A DNA stretch of 64,000 nt from Fluviicola sp. (GCA_002734065.2 NVXU02000014.1:29277-93276), one strand, 5' to 3'; positions 15,770-25,017 are shown, counted from the stretch's first letter. Made by a program: numbers and translations. The notes: a model not told the origin generated them from the letters alone.

Positions 15770-16531
15770 TTAATAGAAGTTTTTACGGTCTTTCTTTTTC
15801 CAGATGAGTACAAGAATTATTCCAACAACGGCACCGCCGACGTGTGCTAAGTGAGCAATTGTGTCCCCCGGTTTGTAGATGCTGCTATAAACTTCGAAAG
15901 CAATGTAACCTCCAATTAAATATTTAGCCTTAATTGGAATTGGTGGAAACAAGAGCATCAATTTTGTGTTTGGAAAGAGAATGGCAAAACCTGCGAGTAA
16001 ACCGAAAATGGCTCCAGATGCCCCAGCGAGATTACTATTATTGAAGTTGATATACGTCTGTACCGTTTCTGTGTTTAGCTCTGGGTGTGTTCTTGCATAA
16101 AGATTAACCGCTTCAAAGTTGTTGGCTACAATCTGATGATTTAATGAAGTAATGTCGTAGCCTTGAGCGATAATTTGGTTTTTTAATTCCAGAATTTGCC
16201 AAACTCCGATTCCATTGTAAAGCGCAAAAGAACCTAAGCCACAAGCAATGTAGAAAATAAAATAGCGTTTTGCACCCCAAATTTTCTCCAAATGTGCTCC
16301 GAACATGAATAAAAGCAGCATGTTAAAAAGAATATGCATAAAATCGGTCATACTGTGCATAAACATGTGCGTGATGATCTGATAAGGCTCGAAGAACACC
16401 GTCCCGAAATAATGCGTCCCAAGGATATCAATCATATTAATTCCTTTACTTGTGAGCACCATTGATACTATGTAGATTAGTACATTGAGTAGCAGCAAAT
16501 TCTTAGTTACGGGAGGTAAATTTTGAAACAT
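15770..16531 (-). CDS. Rhomboid family intramembrane serine protease, second copy
   Basis: The protein has 253 residues. Catalytic serine lies in LAGASGAIFGLLAG (near residue 172) and histidine in AHLAHVGGAVVG (near residue 230). FNMLLLFMFGAHLEKIWG is the L1-loop motif. An insertion of about 50 residues (GIGVWQILELKNQIIAQG and on) between helices 3 and 4 distinguishes it from its downstream neighbour. The operon order MutL-rhomboid-rhomboid, with 2-3 bp gaps, is often kept in Bacteroidota. Confidence 0.93.
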   Translation of the reverse strand: MFQNLPPVTKNLLLLNVLIYIVSMVLTSKGINMIDILGTHYFGTVFFEPYQIITHMFMHSMTDFMHILFNMLLLFMFGAHLEKIWGAKRYFIFYIACGLGSFALYNGIGVWQILELKNQIIAQGYDITSLNHQIVANNFEAVNLYARTHPELNTETVQTYINFNNSNLAGASGAIFGLLAGFAILFPNTKLMLLFPPIPIKAKYLIGGYIAFEVYSSIYKPGDTIAHLAHVGGAVVGIILVLIWKKKDRKNFY

Positions 16532-16534
16532 CTT

Positions 16535-18382
16535 CTAATTAAATTTTTGTGCAATTTCATCCAATGAAATTGTCTCTATTATTTTTTTATTTCTCGGAGA
16601 ATAAGTGTGGTTCTCGCATTGGAATAACTGGTCTATCAATCCTTGAATCGATTCATTAGTAGAAAGATTTAAGTTTTTCATAGCAGCAGATCGAGCGATG
16701 GAAGCAATGAATGCATGTGCAATTTCTCCTTTTTCAATATCCTGATACGCCAAGGTAGCAAAAAGTTCGTCAATTGCTTTTGAAATGGCTTCTTCTTGCA
16801 AAACGGAAGGGACAGCTGCAACTTGCAGAATTCCATCCTTGATTTCTCCATTAAAACCGAGTTGTTGAAGCAAGGATTGATTTTCTAACCAGCAAGATTC
16901 TTCGCTTTTAGAAACTTCTTTCTCAATGGGGAAAAGTAATGATTGTGATTCTATTGGGTTAGAAATGAATCGATTAATCATAACTGAATAAACAATCTGT
17001 TCAATAGCTCTTCTTGCATGAATAAGTATCAATCCAGATTTACTTGAAGAAATAATGTAGCTGCCTTTGACGATAAATGTCGTTTCAGAGTCCTTGAATT
17101 CTTCAAAGGGAATGGCTGTTTTTTCTTCTTCTACCGGCGATTCATCTTCTATTTTGTAGAAATTCGCCCAATCCTCAGAGTTTGCTTCTTTAGAACCAAA
17201 ACCTTGATCCATTATTGCTTTGGAGAAGTTGTCTTTGGCTTTACTACCTCCGCCAGAGCCTGTTCTGCTTGATGTAGAGAAAGGGTTGTAATTCTCATTC
17301 ACCTTAATAGAAGGTTCTGTTGCAGGTTGAGAATGCATGGAATGTGGAATGTCAAAGCTTGTTTCTCGCTCGAAATCAAGGGAAGGAGAAATGTTGTATT
17401 TTCCCAATGCCAAACGGATTCCGCTCAATAAAATAGAGTAGATGAACTTTTCTTCTTCAAATTTAATCTCCGTTTTTGTAGGATGCACATTGACGTCAAT
17501 CTTTTGTGGATCGACATCTAAGTACAAGAAATATCCAGGGAATTTTCCGTGTTGCACCAAGCCCTCAAACGCTTTTGTGATAGCGTGGTTGAAGTAAGGA
17601 CTTCTAAAATAGCGGTCATTTACAAAAAAGAATTGTTCTCCTCTTGATTTTTTGGCAAATTCAGGTTTTAGAACGAAACCTTTCAGTTGAACAATCTCTG
17701 TGCTTTCTTCAATAGGAACCAGTCTGTCGTTGAAATTTGGACCTAGAATATTGACGATTCTTTTTCTTAAAACAGCAGCTGGGAGGTTGTGAATTTCCGT
17801 TCCATTGTGCTTTAATGTCAAGTGAATATTAGCATGCGAGAAAGCAATGCGTTCAAATTCATCTTGTATGTGCTTGAATTCTGTCGAATCTTTCTTGAGG
17901 AAATTACGTCTTGCTGGAACGTTGTAAAACAAGTTTTTGATTTCAAAAGAAGTCCCTTTTGGGCAAACGGTGTCTTCGTTTGACTTGATGTTGCTTCCCT
18001 CAATGACAATGCTTCGTCCCGTGTCGGCATCCTCCGTTTTTGTCCTCATTTCTACATGCGCAATCGCCGCAACGGAGGCCAATGCTTCTCCTCGAAATCC
18101 TTTGGTTGTCAGCGCGAATAAATCATCTGCCGTTCTTATTTTACTGGTTGCGTGCCTCTGAAAGCAAAGTACAGCATCACTTTCCGACATGCCATTGCCA
18201 TTGTCAACGACTTGAATTAAGGTTTTTCCAGCATCTTTTATGTTGATATCAATTTTAGTTGCGCCAGCATCAATGGCATTCTCCATTAATTCTTTCACAA
18301 CTGACGCAGGACGTTGAATAACCTCTCCTGCAGCAATCTGATTCGCAATGTTATCGGGCAATAATTGTATAAAATCACTCAT
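16535..18382 (-). CDS. mutL: DNA mismatch repair protein MutL
   Basis: The protein has 615 residues. The GHKL ATPase motifs are ENAIDAGATKIDI, DNGNGM and TKGFRGEALASVAA, all in the first 110 residues. The transducer domain follows (NVHPTKTEIKFEEEKF near residue 305). A linker of about 90 variable residues leads to the C-terminal dimerisation domain, which ends ENHTYSPRNKKIIETISLDE. I see no DQHAxxERxxYE endonuclease motif; the matching site reads IHARRAIEQIVYS, so the endonuclease function may be degenerate. MutL couples MutS mismatch recognition to strand removal. Confidence 0.96.
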   Translation of the reverse strand: MSDFIQLLPDNIANQIAAGEVIQRPASVVKELMENAIDAGATKIDINIKDAGKTLIQVVDNGNGMSESDAVLCFQRHATSKIRTADDLFALTTKGFRGEALASVAAIAHVEMRTKTEDADTGRSIVIEGSNIKSNEDTVCPKGTSFEIKNLFYNVPARRNFLKKDSTEFKHIQDEFERIAFSHANIHLTLKHNGTEIHNLPAAVLRKRIVNILGPNFNDRLVPIEESTEIVQLKGFVLKPEFAKKSRGEQFFFVNDRYFRSPYFNHAITKAFEGLVQHGKFPGYFLYLDVDPQKIDVNVHPTKTEIKFEEEKFIYSILLSGIRLALGKYNISPSLDFERETSFDIPHSMHSQPATEPSIKVNENYNPFSTSSRTGSGGGSKAKDNFSKAIMDQGFGSKEANSEDWANFYKIEDESPVEEEKTAIPFEEFKDSETTFIVKGSYIISSSKSGLILIHARRAIEQIVYSVMINRFISNPIESQSLLFPIEKEVSKSEESCWLENQSLLQQLGFNGEIKDGILQVAAVPSVLQEEAISKAIDELFATLAYQDIEKGEIAHAFIASIARSAAMKNLNLSTNESIQGLIDQLFQCENHTYSPRNKKIIETISLDEIAQKFN

Positions 18383-18388
18383 CGATGC

Positions 18389-18712
18389 TTAGTACAATTT
18401 TTTAACGATTGTATCTACTTCGTCCACTCCGTTGAAGACAAAATAGCCTAAAACAAGAATTATTAAAATAAGTAACAATATCCGATAATTAGACGTCCTG
18501 TTCTGACTCTGCCTGTATTGTGCGCGATTCCATTCTCCTTTGATATTCTCTTTGAAAATCTCTTTTCTTCTTTCATTACTCATGTTAGACGAGTCTAACT
18601 CTTCGTATTGCTTTTTTTTAGCCGCCAAACGCTCCTTCCTTTCGTCATAATAACGAGGGTTGTATTGGTAACGCTGATGCGCAATGGTTTTATTTAAGAA
18701 TCGGATTTTCAT
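18389..18712 (-). CDS. Small C-terminal-anchored membrane protein upstream of mutL
   Basis: The protein has 107 residues. Residues 1-75 are charged (YQYNPRYYDERKERLAAKK), and residues about 78-97 are one hydrophobic helix (ILLLILIILVLGYFVF). The NPRYYDERKE segment is typical of a conserved Bacteroidota gene next to mutL; some relatives carry an unfounded riboflavin synthase name. The function is unknown. Only 6 bp separate it from mutL, and it is the first gene of this operon, with TAAATTTG six bases before the ATG. Confidence 0.75.
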   Translation of the reverse strand: MKIRFLNKTIAHQRYQYNPRYYDERKERLAAKKKQYEELDSSNMSNERRKEIFKENIKGEWNRAQYRQSQNRTSNYRILLLILIILVLGYFVFNGVDEVDTIVKKLY

Positions 18713-18718
18713 CTATTA

Positions 18719-18726
18719 CAAATTTA
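18719..18726 (-). promoter_or_regulatory. Promoter element TAAATTTG for the mutL-rhomboid operon
   Basis: Exact TAnnTTTG on the minus strand. It ends six bases before the ATG at 18712, so the leader should be absent or one or two bases long. Confidence 0.5.
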
Positions 18727-18803
18727 CTGATTTTCTTTGTGGTGTAACGTTAATTGATGTGAAAATCTTCAATCTTCCAATCTTTAAATTTTACTTATCG
18801 AGC

Positions 18804-18835
18804 TTGTCGAGATGCAAAAATCATTACTATATTTA
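18804..18835 (+). promoter_or_regulatory. Candidate promoter using a GAGCTTGTCGA repeat as -33 region
   Basis: TTG at 18804-18806 is followed after 21 nt by TATATTTA (18828-18835), which has one mismatch to TAnnTTTG. The TTG belongs to the interspersed repeat CGAGCTTGTCGAG at 18799-18811. The downstream start is the ATG at 18872. Confidence 0.35.
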
Positions 18836-18871
18836 CCAAACATCCTTAAAAAACGAATTATCTCCGTCTTA

Positions 18872-21829
18872 ATGAAGCGAATTTTCTCCAAAAAACTGTT
18901 TATTATTCTGCCAATAGTAGCGGTCTTATTTTTTGCTGTTTTTAGTCAAGAAAGCACCCCTTTTCCACAAGAATTCAGTGCAAAACAAGAGCTTGAAGAG
19001 ATTGTTATACCCCAACTAACACCAAGTGAGTCGTGGGCAGATGAAAAATTAGCAACGCTTTCTCTTCGTCAAAAAGTAGGTCAATTTTTTATGATAGGTT
19101 CTTCTTCCAATAAATCAGAATCGCATTTTAAAGAGGTCGATTTACTCATTGAGAATGAAGAAGTGGGAGGAGTAATTTTCTTCCAAGGAGAAAGGTCGAA
19201 TTTAAAAACGTGCATAGAACGCTACCAAAAAAAGAGCAGTATTCCCTTGTTGATTGCTATGGATGCAGAATGGGGAGTGAGTATGCGCCTGTTTGGTGAG
19301 GAGCGTTTTCCCTATAATTATACGCTTGGCGCAGCGAATAATCCAAAATTAACAGAGAGAATTGCTGAAATGATAGGGCAGGAGTGCCGAGAATTAGGAA
19401 TTCACATGAATTTTGCGCCCGTTGCGGATGTAAATAGCAATCCCAACAACCCAGTCATCGGTTTTCGTTCTTATGGAGAATACCCAAAAGACGTCGCAGC
19501 ACACGTTACTGCAACTGTTATTGGAATGGAGAAACAAGGGGTTCTGACGAGCATCAAGCATTTTCCGGGACACGGAGACACGGATGTTGATTCTCATAAA
19601 GATTTGCCAATCGTTAATAATTCTTACAATCACATCAATGCCATTGATTTCTTTCCTTTTAGAGCAGGAATCTCTGCAGGTGCCTCTTCGGTGATGATAG
19701 GTCATCTAAATGTGCCGGCGTTAGATGACACAGGAACACCGAGTAGCTTGTCGAAGCCAACCATTCAGAATTATTTGAAGGGAGAACTAGGCTTCAAAGG
19801 TTTAGTGGTGAGTGATGCGCTCAGAATGAAGGCGGTTGCCGATAGATACGGTGCGGTAGATGCCGTCGTGAAGAGCTTTGAAGCAGGTTGCGACATCCTG
19901 TTGTTGCCAGAAAGTGTTGGCGATGCTATCAATGCCATTGTTGCAAAAGTCAATGCGGGAGAAATTAGTTTGGACGAAGTAAACGCACGCTGCAAGAAAA
20001 TTCTGATGGCAAAGCACAAAGCAATCATTGCTCCCAAAAAGTATAAGAAATATACAAAAGGGGAAATTGAATTGGCAAAGAACCTCGTTTATGAACAAGC
20101 AATTACTGTCTTGAAAAATGAGAATGAAATGTTGCCCATCAAACGTTTCGATCAGAAAATAGTGCATGTCAGCATCGGTTTGCATGCGGAAGCCCTTAGC
20201 GAATCAATGGACTTGGTCAGCAAGGTAGATCACTTTCATTTTCATACGGGAGAAGAGGCGATTCGGAGAATGTCAGGAAAGTTGAATAATTACGATATTA
20301 TCATCACCAGCATTCATGCGAAACGCGTGTCAAAACGAGGCGATTACGGGATGCCAAAAGGGTGGAGGCAATGGTTGAAGAATGTCCCCGTTGAGAAGAA
20401 AAATATCTTTGCTCTCTTCGGAAACCCCTATGTTATCAAGGGGTGCGTGAGTTTGAGTGATTTTCAATCGGTGGTGGTTGCTTATGAGAACAATGCCCTT
20501 GTTAACAACAGAATGGGGCAATTCTTAATGGGAACCTTTGCCTCCAAAGGGAAGTTGCCGGTGAGTATTAATTCGGACTTTAAAAGAGGTCATGGAGTAG
20601 AGGTTGTTTCAGGCAATCGTTTGAAAGAATCACAACCTGAAGAATTGGGAATTAACCCGAAAAAATTGGCGCAAATCGACAGTATTGTTATGCACGGAAT
20701 TAGAGATGGCGCTTTTCCAGGTTGCCAAATTGTGGTTGCCGTAAAAGGAAAAGTGATTTATAGAAAATCTTTCGGGAATCACACTTATTCTGAAGAAAGA
20801 CCTGTTCTCAATGACGATGTTTACGACATTGCTTCCATCACAAAAATTGCTGCTTCCACCTTGTCGCTGATGCACTACAACAGCCTTGAAGAATTGAATT
20901 TGAACCAGCATTTACACGATTTTCTGCCAGAATTAACGAAAGATACGCCTTATGCAAACATGCAACTGCGAAAAATGTTGTCGCATCAAGCGGGATTAAG
21001 ACCTTGGATTCCATTCTACGTAAAAACATTGAAAAACGGGCAACCTGACACGACCATTTATGCCAAAGATTCTTCAGCGTTGTACAATAAAAGAGTTGCA
21101 AAAGATATGTGGATAGTTGGTTCTTACACAGATAAAATTTACAGTACGATTCTCCGTACACCTTTATTGAAGTACAGAAAATACAAGTATTCAGACCTCG
21201 GATATTACTTTGTAAAGAAAATCATTGAGAAGAAATCAGGACAGTCTTTGGACGAATTTGTGACTTCTCAATTCTACCAGCCAATGGGCTTAGATTATTT
21301 GAGTTATTACCCAACAAGGCATTTCCCACTGAGTAGAATCACGCCAACGGAGAATGATACCATTTTTAGAAAGACTTTGGTGCACGGTTATGTTCACGAT
21401 CAAGGCGCATCCATGATGGGTGGAGTTGGAGGTCATGCCGGCTTGTTTTCCAACGCCTTGGATTTGGCAAAATTGATGCAAATGTATCTCAATGAAGGCA
21501 GTTATGGCGGAGTTCAGTACATCAAACCGCAAGTGATTAAGGAATATACAGATTGCCAATTCTGCCCAAAGAATAGGAGAGGAGCAGGTTTTGACAAACC
21601 TGTAACAACCTTGAAAGGAGGTCCGACGTGCAACCTTGTGTCCTTGAAAAGTTTCGGTCATTCTGGCTTTACAGGAACAATCGTCTGGGCAGACCCTGTG
21701 AAAGACATCAATTATGTTTTTCTGTCCAACCGTGTTTACCCCAATGCGGAGAATTGGAAAATAGTGAGAATGAATATTCGCACCGACATTCAACGAGTGA
21801 TTTATGAAGCTGTAAATTCTGCCAAGTAA
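18872..21829 (+). CDS. GH3 beta-N-acetylglucosaminidase fused to a class C beta-lactamase-like domain
   Basis: The protein has 985 residues from the ATG at 18872 (20 earlier in-frame codons precede the signal/anchor helix and are dropped). Residues about 8-26 are hydrophobic. Residues about 50-395 form a GH3 domain with the NagZ-type motif KHFPGHGDTDVDSHKDLP near residue 229 and the nucleophile Asp in VVSDALRM near 312. A GH3 C-terminal sandwich follows. From about 600 a serine-hydrolase domain has SITK (SxxK) near 655, YSD in the YxN position and HSGFTGT in the KTG position. This fusion is common in Bacteroidota and is thought to act on peptidoglycan fragments in the periplasm. The next gene starts 1 bp after it. 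Confidence 0.92.
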   Translation: MKRIFSKKLFIILPIVAVLFFAVFSQESTPFPQEFSAKQELEEIVIPQLTPSESWADEKLATLSLRQKVGQFFMIGSSSNKSESHFKEVDLLIENEEVGGVIFFQGERSNLKTCIERYQKKSSIPLLIAMDAEWGVSMRLFGEERFPYNYTLGAANNPKLTERIAEMIGQECRELGIHMNFAPVADVNSNPNNPVIGFRSYGEYPKDVAAHVTATVIGMEKQGVLTSIKHFPGHGDTDVDSHKDLPIVNNSYNHINAIDFFPFRAGISAGASSVMIGHLNVPALDDTGTPSSLSKPTIQNYLKGELGFKGLVVSDALRMKAVADRYGAVDAVVKSFEAGCDILLLPESVGDAINAIVAKVNAGEISLDEVNARCKKILMAKHKAIIAPKKYKKYTKGEIELAKNLVYEQAITVLKNENEMLPIKRFDQKIVHVSIGLHAEALSESMDLVSKVDHFHFHTGEEAIRRMSGKLNNYDIIITSIHAKRVSKRGDYGMPKGWRQWLKNVPVEKKNIFALFGNPYVIKGCVSLSDFQSVVVAYENNALVNNRMGQFLMGTFASKGKLPVSINSDFKRGHGVEVVSGNRLKESQPEELGINPKKLAQIDSIVMHGIRDGAFPGCQIVVAVKGKVIYRKSFGNHTYSEERPVLNDDVYDIASITKIAASTLSLMHYNSLEELNLNQHLHDFLPELTKDTPYANMQLRKMLSHQAGLRPWIPFYVKTLKNGQPDTTIYAKDSSALYNKRVAKDMWIVGSYTDKIYSTILRTPLLKYRKYKYSDLGYYFVKKIIEKKSGQSLDEFVTSQFYQPMGLDYLSYYPTRHFPLSRITPTENDTIFRKTLVHGYVHDQGASMMGGVGGHAGLFSNALDLAKLMQMYLNEGSYGGVQYIKPQVIKEYTDCQFCPKNRRGAGFDKPVTTLKGGPTCNLVSLKSFGHSGFTGTIVWADPVKDINYVFLSNRVYPNAENWKIVRMNIRTDIQRVIYEAVNSAK

Positions 21830-21830
21830 C

Positions 21831-22421
21831 ATGAAAAGGCAGTATTTGTTTTTTCTATCTGGTACAATATTGATTATTGCTGCATTTATTTTCGTAAAAT
21901 TTCTTGCCTTTCATGAGCTTCGTGTGGATGCATCGGGTTGGTTGTTTAACGACCCTATGTTTCATATTCTTCCACGGTGGAATTGTTCTTTGCCTATTTT
22001 TTCGATCACTTATGGGTCATTGATTTTGTATGTCATTTTAGAACGAAAAAAGAAGCTGTTCTTATCGAAGTTAATGTTAGCATACGCTTTACTACTTCTA
22101 TTTAGGATGCTGACTTTGAGTTTACTGCCCTTAAAAGAACCTGAGCTTATCATTTATTTGCAGGATTCATTCTTAAACAACCTCATTTACCCTGGAGAAA
22201 TAGATTCCGACCTGTTTTTTAGCGGTCACACAGGACTCATTCTCGTTTTTTTCTTTCTCTCCAAAAAATGGATTTTCGCTATTTTAGCAGCAATAATTGG
22301 TCTTTTATTGATGATTCAACGGGTGCATTATTCGATAGACATCATTGGTGCGTTGCCATTTAGCTATTTAATTGTGAAAATAGTATCTTTTCTAGTCGAA
22401 AGAGTGAAAAGTGAAAAGTGA
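21831..22421 (+). CDS. PAP2-like (sphingomyelin-synthase C-type) membrane protein
   Basis: The protein has 196 residues and about six membrane helices. The motif SDLFFSGHTGLILVFFF near residue 130 and RVHYSIDIIGALPFSYL near residue 167 give the SGHT and H-Y-S-x-D signatures of the PAP2_C group, which includes sphingomyelin synthases and bacterial lipid phosphatases. The predicted role is phosphate or head-group transfer on a lipid at the membrane. The substrate is unknown. It starts one base after the GH3 stop and is surely co-transcribed. It ends in a basic tail. Confidence 0.72.
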   Translation: MKRQYLFFLSGTILIIAAFIFVKFLAFHELRVDASGWLFNDPMFHILPRWNCSLPIFSITYGSLILYVILERKKKLFLSKLMLAYALLLLFRMLTLSLLPLKEPELIIYLQDSFLNNLIYPGEIDSDLFFSGHTGLILVFFFLSKKWIFAILAAIIGLLLMIQRVHYSIDIIGALPFSYLIVKIVSFLVERVKSEK

Positions 22422-22571
22422 AATTTAAGTACACGGATGGATTTTTTGCTTAATTCATTAAGAATATGGTCAATAAAGAAATGAAGAACAGTGTAATTTA
22501 TTGTAATGATTCAATAAGTAAGCCGTCCAATAATTAGAGGGTATTTGGATGGGTTTAAATCCAATAATGAT

Positions 22572-22579
22572 TAACTTTG
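22572..22579 (+). promoter_or_regulatory. Promoter element TAACTTTG for bshA
   Basis: Exact TAnnTTTG, 22 bases before the ATG at 22602. A TTTG at 22544-22547 is 24 nt upstream, slightly far for a -33 element. Confidence 0.5.
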
Positions 22580-22601
22580 ACCTTCAACCAAAAGTAAGAG
22601 A

Positions 22602-23729
22602 ATGAAAATAGGAATTGTATTGTACCCAACTTACGGAGGTAGTGGTGTTGTAGCAACAGAACTTGGGAAAGCATTGGCTCTAAAGGGGCACGAAATACAC
22701 TTTATTACTTATTCTCACCCAGTGAGATTAGGTGCTTTTACGGAGAACATTCAATATCACGAGGTTCGTGTTTCTGATTATCCTTTGTTCGAATACGAAC
22801 CTTACGAGACGGTTTTAGCGAGTAAAATGGTGGATGTTGTGAAACATGAAGGTTTGGATTTATTGCACGTGCATTATGCAATTCCTCATGCATCGGCTGC
22901 ATTTATGGCAAGGCAAATATTGAAATCACAAGGAGTTTTTGTGCCTTTTGTGACGACTTTGCACGGTACAGACATCACTTTGGTTGGAAAAGACCCTTCT
23001 TTTGAACCTGTGATTACTTTCTGCCTCAATGAATCGGATGCAGTTACAACGGTTTCTGAAAGCTTGAAGAAAGATACCTATAAGCATTTTGACACGAGTA
23101 AAGAAATTCATGTAATTCCTAATTTTATTCCCGTTCCAGAGGAAGACAATGAAATAGATTTAGAAGTCAGAAGAAGGTACGCAAAAGATGATGAGCCATT
23201 GCTTTGTCATATTTCTAACTTCAGAAAGGTCAAACGGGTAGAGGACGTTATGAAAATATTTGCAAAGGTTCATGCGACTAAAAAATCTAACCTATTATTG
23301 GTTGGTGATGGTCCTGAACGTTTTAAAATGGAAGAAATGTGCAGAGAATTGGATCTTTGCGACCACGTTAAGTTTCTTGGGAAAATTCAAGATACTCGGT
23401 TGGTTCTCAGAATTGCTGATTTATTCTTGCTCCCGTCCGAAACAGAAAGCTTTGGATTGGCGGCATTGGAAGCAATGGCGGTTGGTGTACCTGTGATTTC
23501 ATCAAACACTGGAGGTATTCCCGAGGTGAATAAACATGGTGTTTCAGGCTTGCTTTCTGATGTTGGTGATGTGGAAGACATGGCAAAGAATGCATTGGAA
23601 ATACTGTCTTCAAAAGAATCTCTGGCAACTTATCGGAAGAATGCTATTCTCACAGCAAAAGCATTCGATATTGATAAAATTGTGAGCGAATATGAGTTAC
23701 TTTATATGCAGGTATTGAGGTCGGCATAA
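22602..23729 (+). CDS. bshA: N-acetyl-alpha-D-glucosaminyl L-malate synthase (bacillithiol synthesis)
   Basis: The protein has 375 residues. It is a GT4 enzyme that joins GlcNAc from UDP-GlcNAc to L-malate, the first step of bacillithiol formation. The opening KIGIVLYPTYGGSGVVATEL is diagnostic for BshA. TTLHGTDITLVG lies near residue 125, and the C-terminal nucleotide site shows ETESFGLAALEAMAVGVPVI near residue 285 (E-x7-E). The cysteine synthesis enzyme at 39894 belongs to the same thiol supply, although it is not adjacent. BshB and BshC are not in this window. Confidence 0.95.
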   Translation: MKIGIVLYPTYGGSGVVATELGKALALKGHEIHFITYSHPVRLGAFTENIQYHEVRVSDYPLFEYEPYETVLASKMVDVVKHEGLDLLHVHYAIPHASAAFMARQILKSQGVFVPFVTTLHGTDITLVGKDPSFEPVITFCLNESDAVTTVSESLKKDTYKHFDTSKEIHVIPNFIPVPEEDNEIDLEVRRRYAKDDEPLLCHISNFRKVKRVEDVMKIFAKVHATKKSNLLLVGDGPERFKMEEMCRELDLCDHVKFLGKIQDTRLVLRIADLFLLPSETESFGLAALEAMAVGVPVISSNTGGIPEVNKHGVSGLLSDVGDVEDMAKNALEILSSKESLATYRKNAILTAKAFDIDKIVSEYELLYMQVLRSA

Positions 23730-23732
23730 TTC

Positions 23733-23812
23733 TCACGCTGATAAACGCAGATGTGACACTTATTTGTGGTTTGTAAATCTGCGAAAATCATTTTAATCTG
23801 CGTGGACGCTTA
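23733..23812 (+). repeat. AATCTGCG-type interspersed repeat after bshA
   Basis: TCTCACGCTGATAAACGCAG is followed by AATCTGCGAAAATC and AATCTGCGTGGACGC. The same words appear at 39775-39817 (AATCTGCGTTATCAGCG) and 57159-57196 (TCTGCGAAAATCTGCG then TTATCCGCGTGAG). It starts three bases after the bshA stop. Confidence 0.65.
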
Positions 23813-23845
23813 TTGTAATGTGGAGTTGAGGTTTTCTGCCTTAAA

Positions 23846-24730
23846 CTAATTTCCAAACCCAAATAAATCCCTCAATTCAATCAATTCATTGACTTTTTCT
23901 GAACTGCCAGTCTGCTGAAAGGAAGCAATTAAATTTGTAAGCATTCGTGTAATCACTGCAGAATTAGAGCAAGGTTCGTAATATTCTCGCAGTTTGGGCT
24001 TATCTAATCCTTTTAAGAATTCATCAATTTCCGAGTCGTCAAAAATGCCTCCTTTGGCAAATGCATTGATGTAAAACAGATTTCCGTGCTTGTTTTGCTT
24101 GTTGATTAATGCAAATGCATTGTCATGGTCTAAATAAGTCAGAACAAAATGATTGGGAAGGTTGACTCCGTAAACAGGCATGTCTAAAGATTGTGCAATG
24201 ATAGAATAGAGGATGCAAAGAGTCAAAGGATTCCCTTTTCGCATTTCTAGTACCTTATATATATAAGAATTCTGCGGAGCATTATAATCTTTAGAATTGC
24301 CCACAAAACCAAACTGTCCGTAAAATACTTTGTTGAAAATTCTCACTTTCTCCAAAGCTGTTTGCCCTTCATTGATTTCCAACCAAATTGCCTTGCGAAT
24401 TTCCTGAACTTTATCCTTAATGTCTTGCTCTTCGATATTTGGGTACTGGTAACGAGAAATAATGATAGTTCCTTCAAGTAAGTCTTTTTGGGGAGAATCA
24501 ATCCATACTTTTAAATCATTCTTAATGACAGAAAACTGAATATCATGAATAAGCGTTTCAATTCTGGATTGAAAAACCAGCCCATAATCGTCGTTCTCCC
24601 AAGAAGATTCTAGAAAAGGAATAGCTTGAGAACCGTGCGTCATTAATTGGTCGCGAACATGCTCGAAGATATTCTCGTCTGGATCGTCGATAAGACTAAC
24701 CAATGCTACTATTGATTTATTTGCTTTCAA
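23846..24730 (-). CDS. SirB1-like transglutaminase-fold protein
   Basis: The protein has 294 residues. The start codon is TTG at 24730; no ATG or GTG fits. The middle part holds FNKVFYGQFGFVGNSKDY, RKGNPLTLCILYSIIAQSLD and YGVNLPNHFVLTY, which are the marks of the SirB1/transglutaminase-like group (PF13369). In this group the usual catalytic Cys of the NPxxL(C)xxxY segment can be seen as TLC. An N-terminal HEAT-like stretch is present in relatives. The biochemical role is unknown. TAATTTTG five bases upstream of the TTG supports the start. Confidence 0.82.
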   Translation of the reverse strand: MKANKSIVALVSLIDDPDENIFEHVRDQLMTHGSQAIPFLESSWENDDYGLVFQSRIETLIHDIQFSVIKNDLKVWIDSPQKDLLEGTIIISRYQYPNIEEQDIKDKVQEIRKAIWLEINEGQTALEKVRIFNKVFYGQFGFVGNSKDYNAPQNSYIYKVLEMRKGNPLTLCILYSIIAQSLDMPVYGVNLPNHFVLTYLDHDNAFALINKQNKHGNLFYINAFAKGGIFDDSEIDEFLKGLDKPKLREYYEPCSNSAVITRMLTNLIASFQQTGSSEKVNELIELRDLFGFGN

Positions 24731-24735
24731 TGCTA

Positions 24736-24743
24736 CAAAATTA
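24736..24743 (-). promoter_or_regulatory. Promoter element TAATTTTG next to a TTG start
   Basis: Exact TAnnTTTG on the minus strand. Five bases separate it from the TTG start at 24730. Confidence 0.5.
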
Positions 24744-24830
24744 AGTCAGAATAAGCGTGATTTTACTTCCGGCGAGATTACTTTTGAATGCTTGAATGTT
24801 AATTACTTAGCAATAGACACGCTTCGCTCT

Positions 24831-25017
24831 TAGATGCGCTTCGCTTTTAGAAACATTCATTCGCAAGCGAATTCATTCTTAGACACGCCTTCGGCTCTTA
24901 GACTTGGTTTCATTTTGAGAAAATTAATAACTAGATTTCCACCGAGGTCAAGTCTAAGAGCCGAAGGCGTGTCTAACAAAGAGTGAAGCGAATGAATCTA
25001 AAAGCGCAGCGCATCTA
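24831..25017. repeat. Nested inverted repeat able to form a long cruciform
   Basis: The arms are nested in order. The outer 20-mer at 24831-24850 pairs with 24998-25017 with one mismatch. ATTCATTCGC at 24855-24864 pairs with 24988-24997. The inner 25-mer at 24881-24905 (AGACACGCCTTCGGCTCTTA and on) pairs perfectly with 24950-24974. The inner loop is 44 nt. Similar words (CTAAGAGCGAAGCGTTTCTA) occur at 51773-51795. It occupies the 429-bp gap between the SirB1 and patatin genes, where no gene is seen. Confidence 0.85.
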
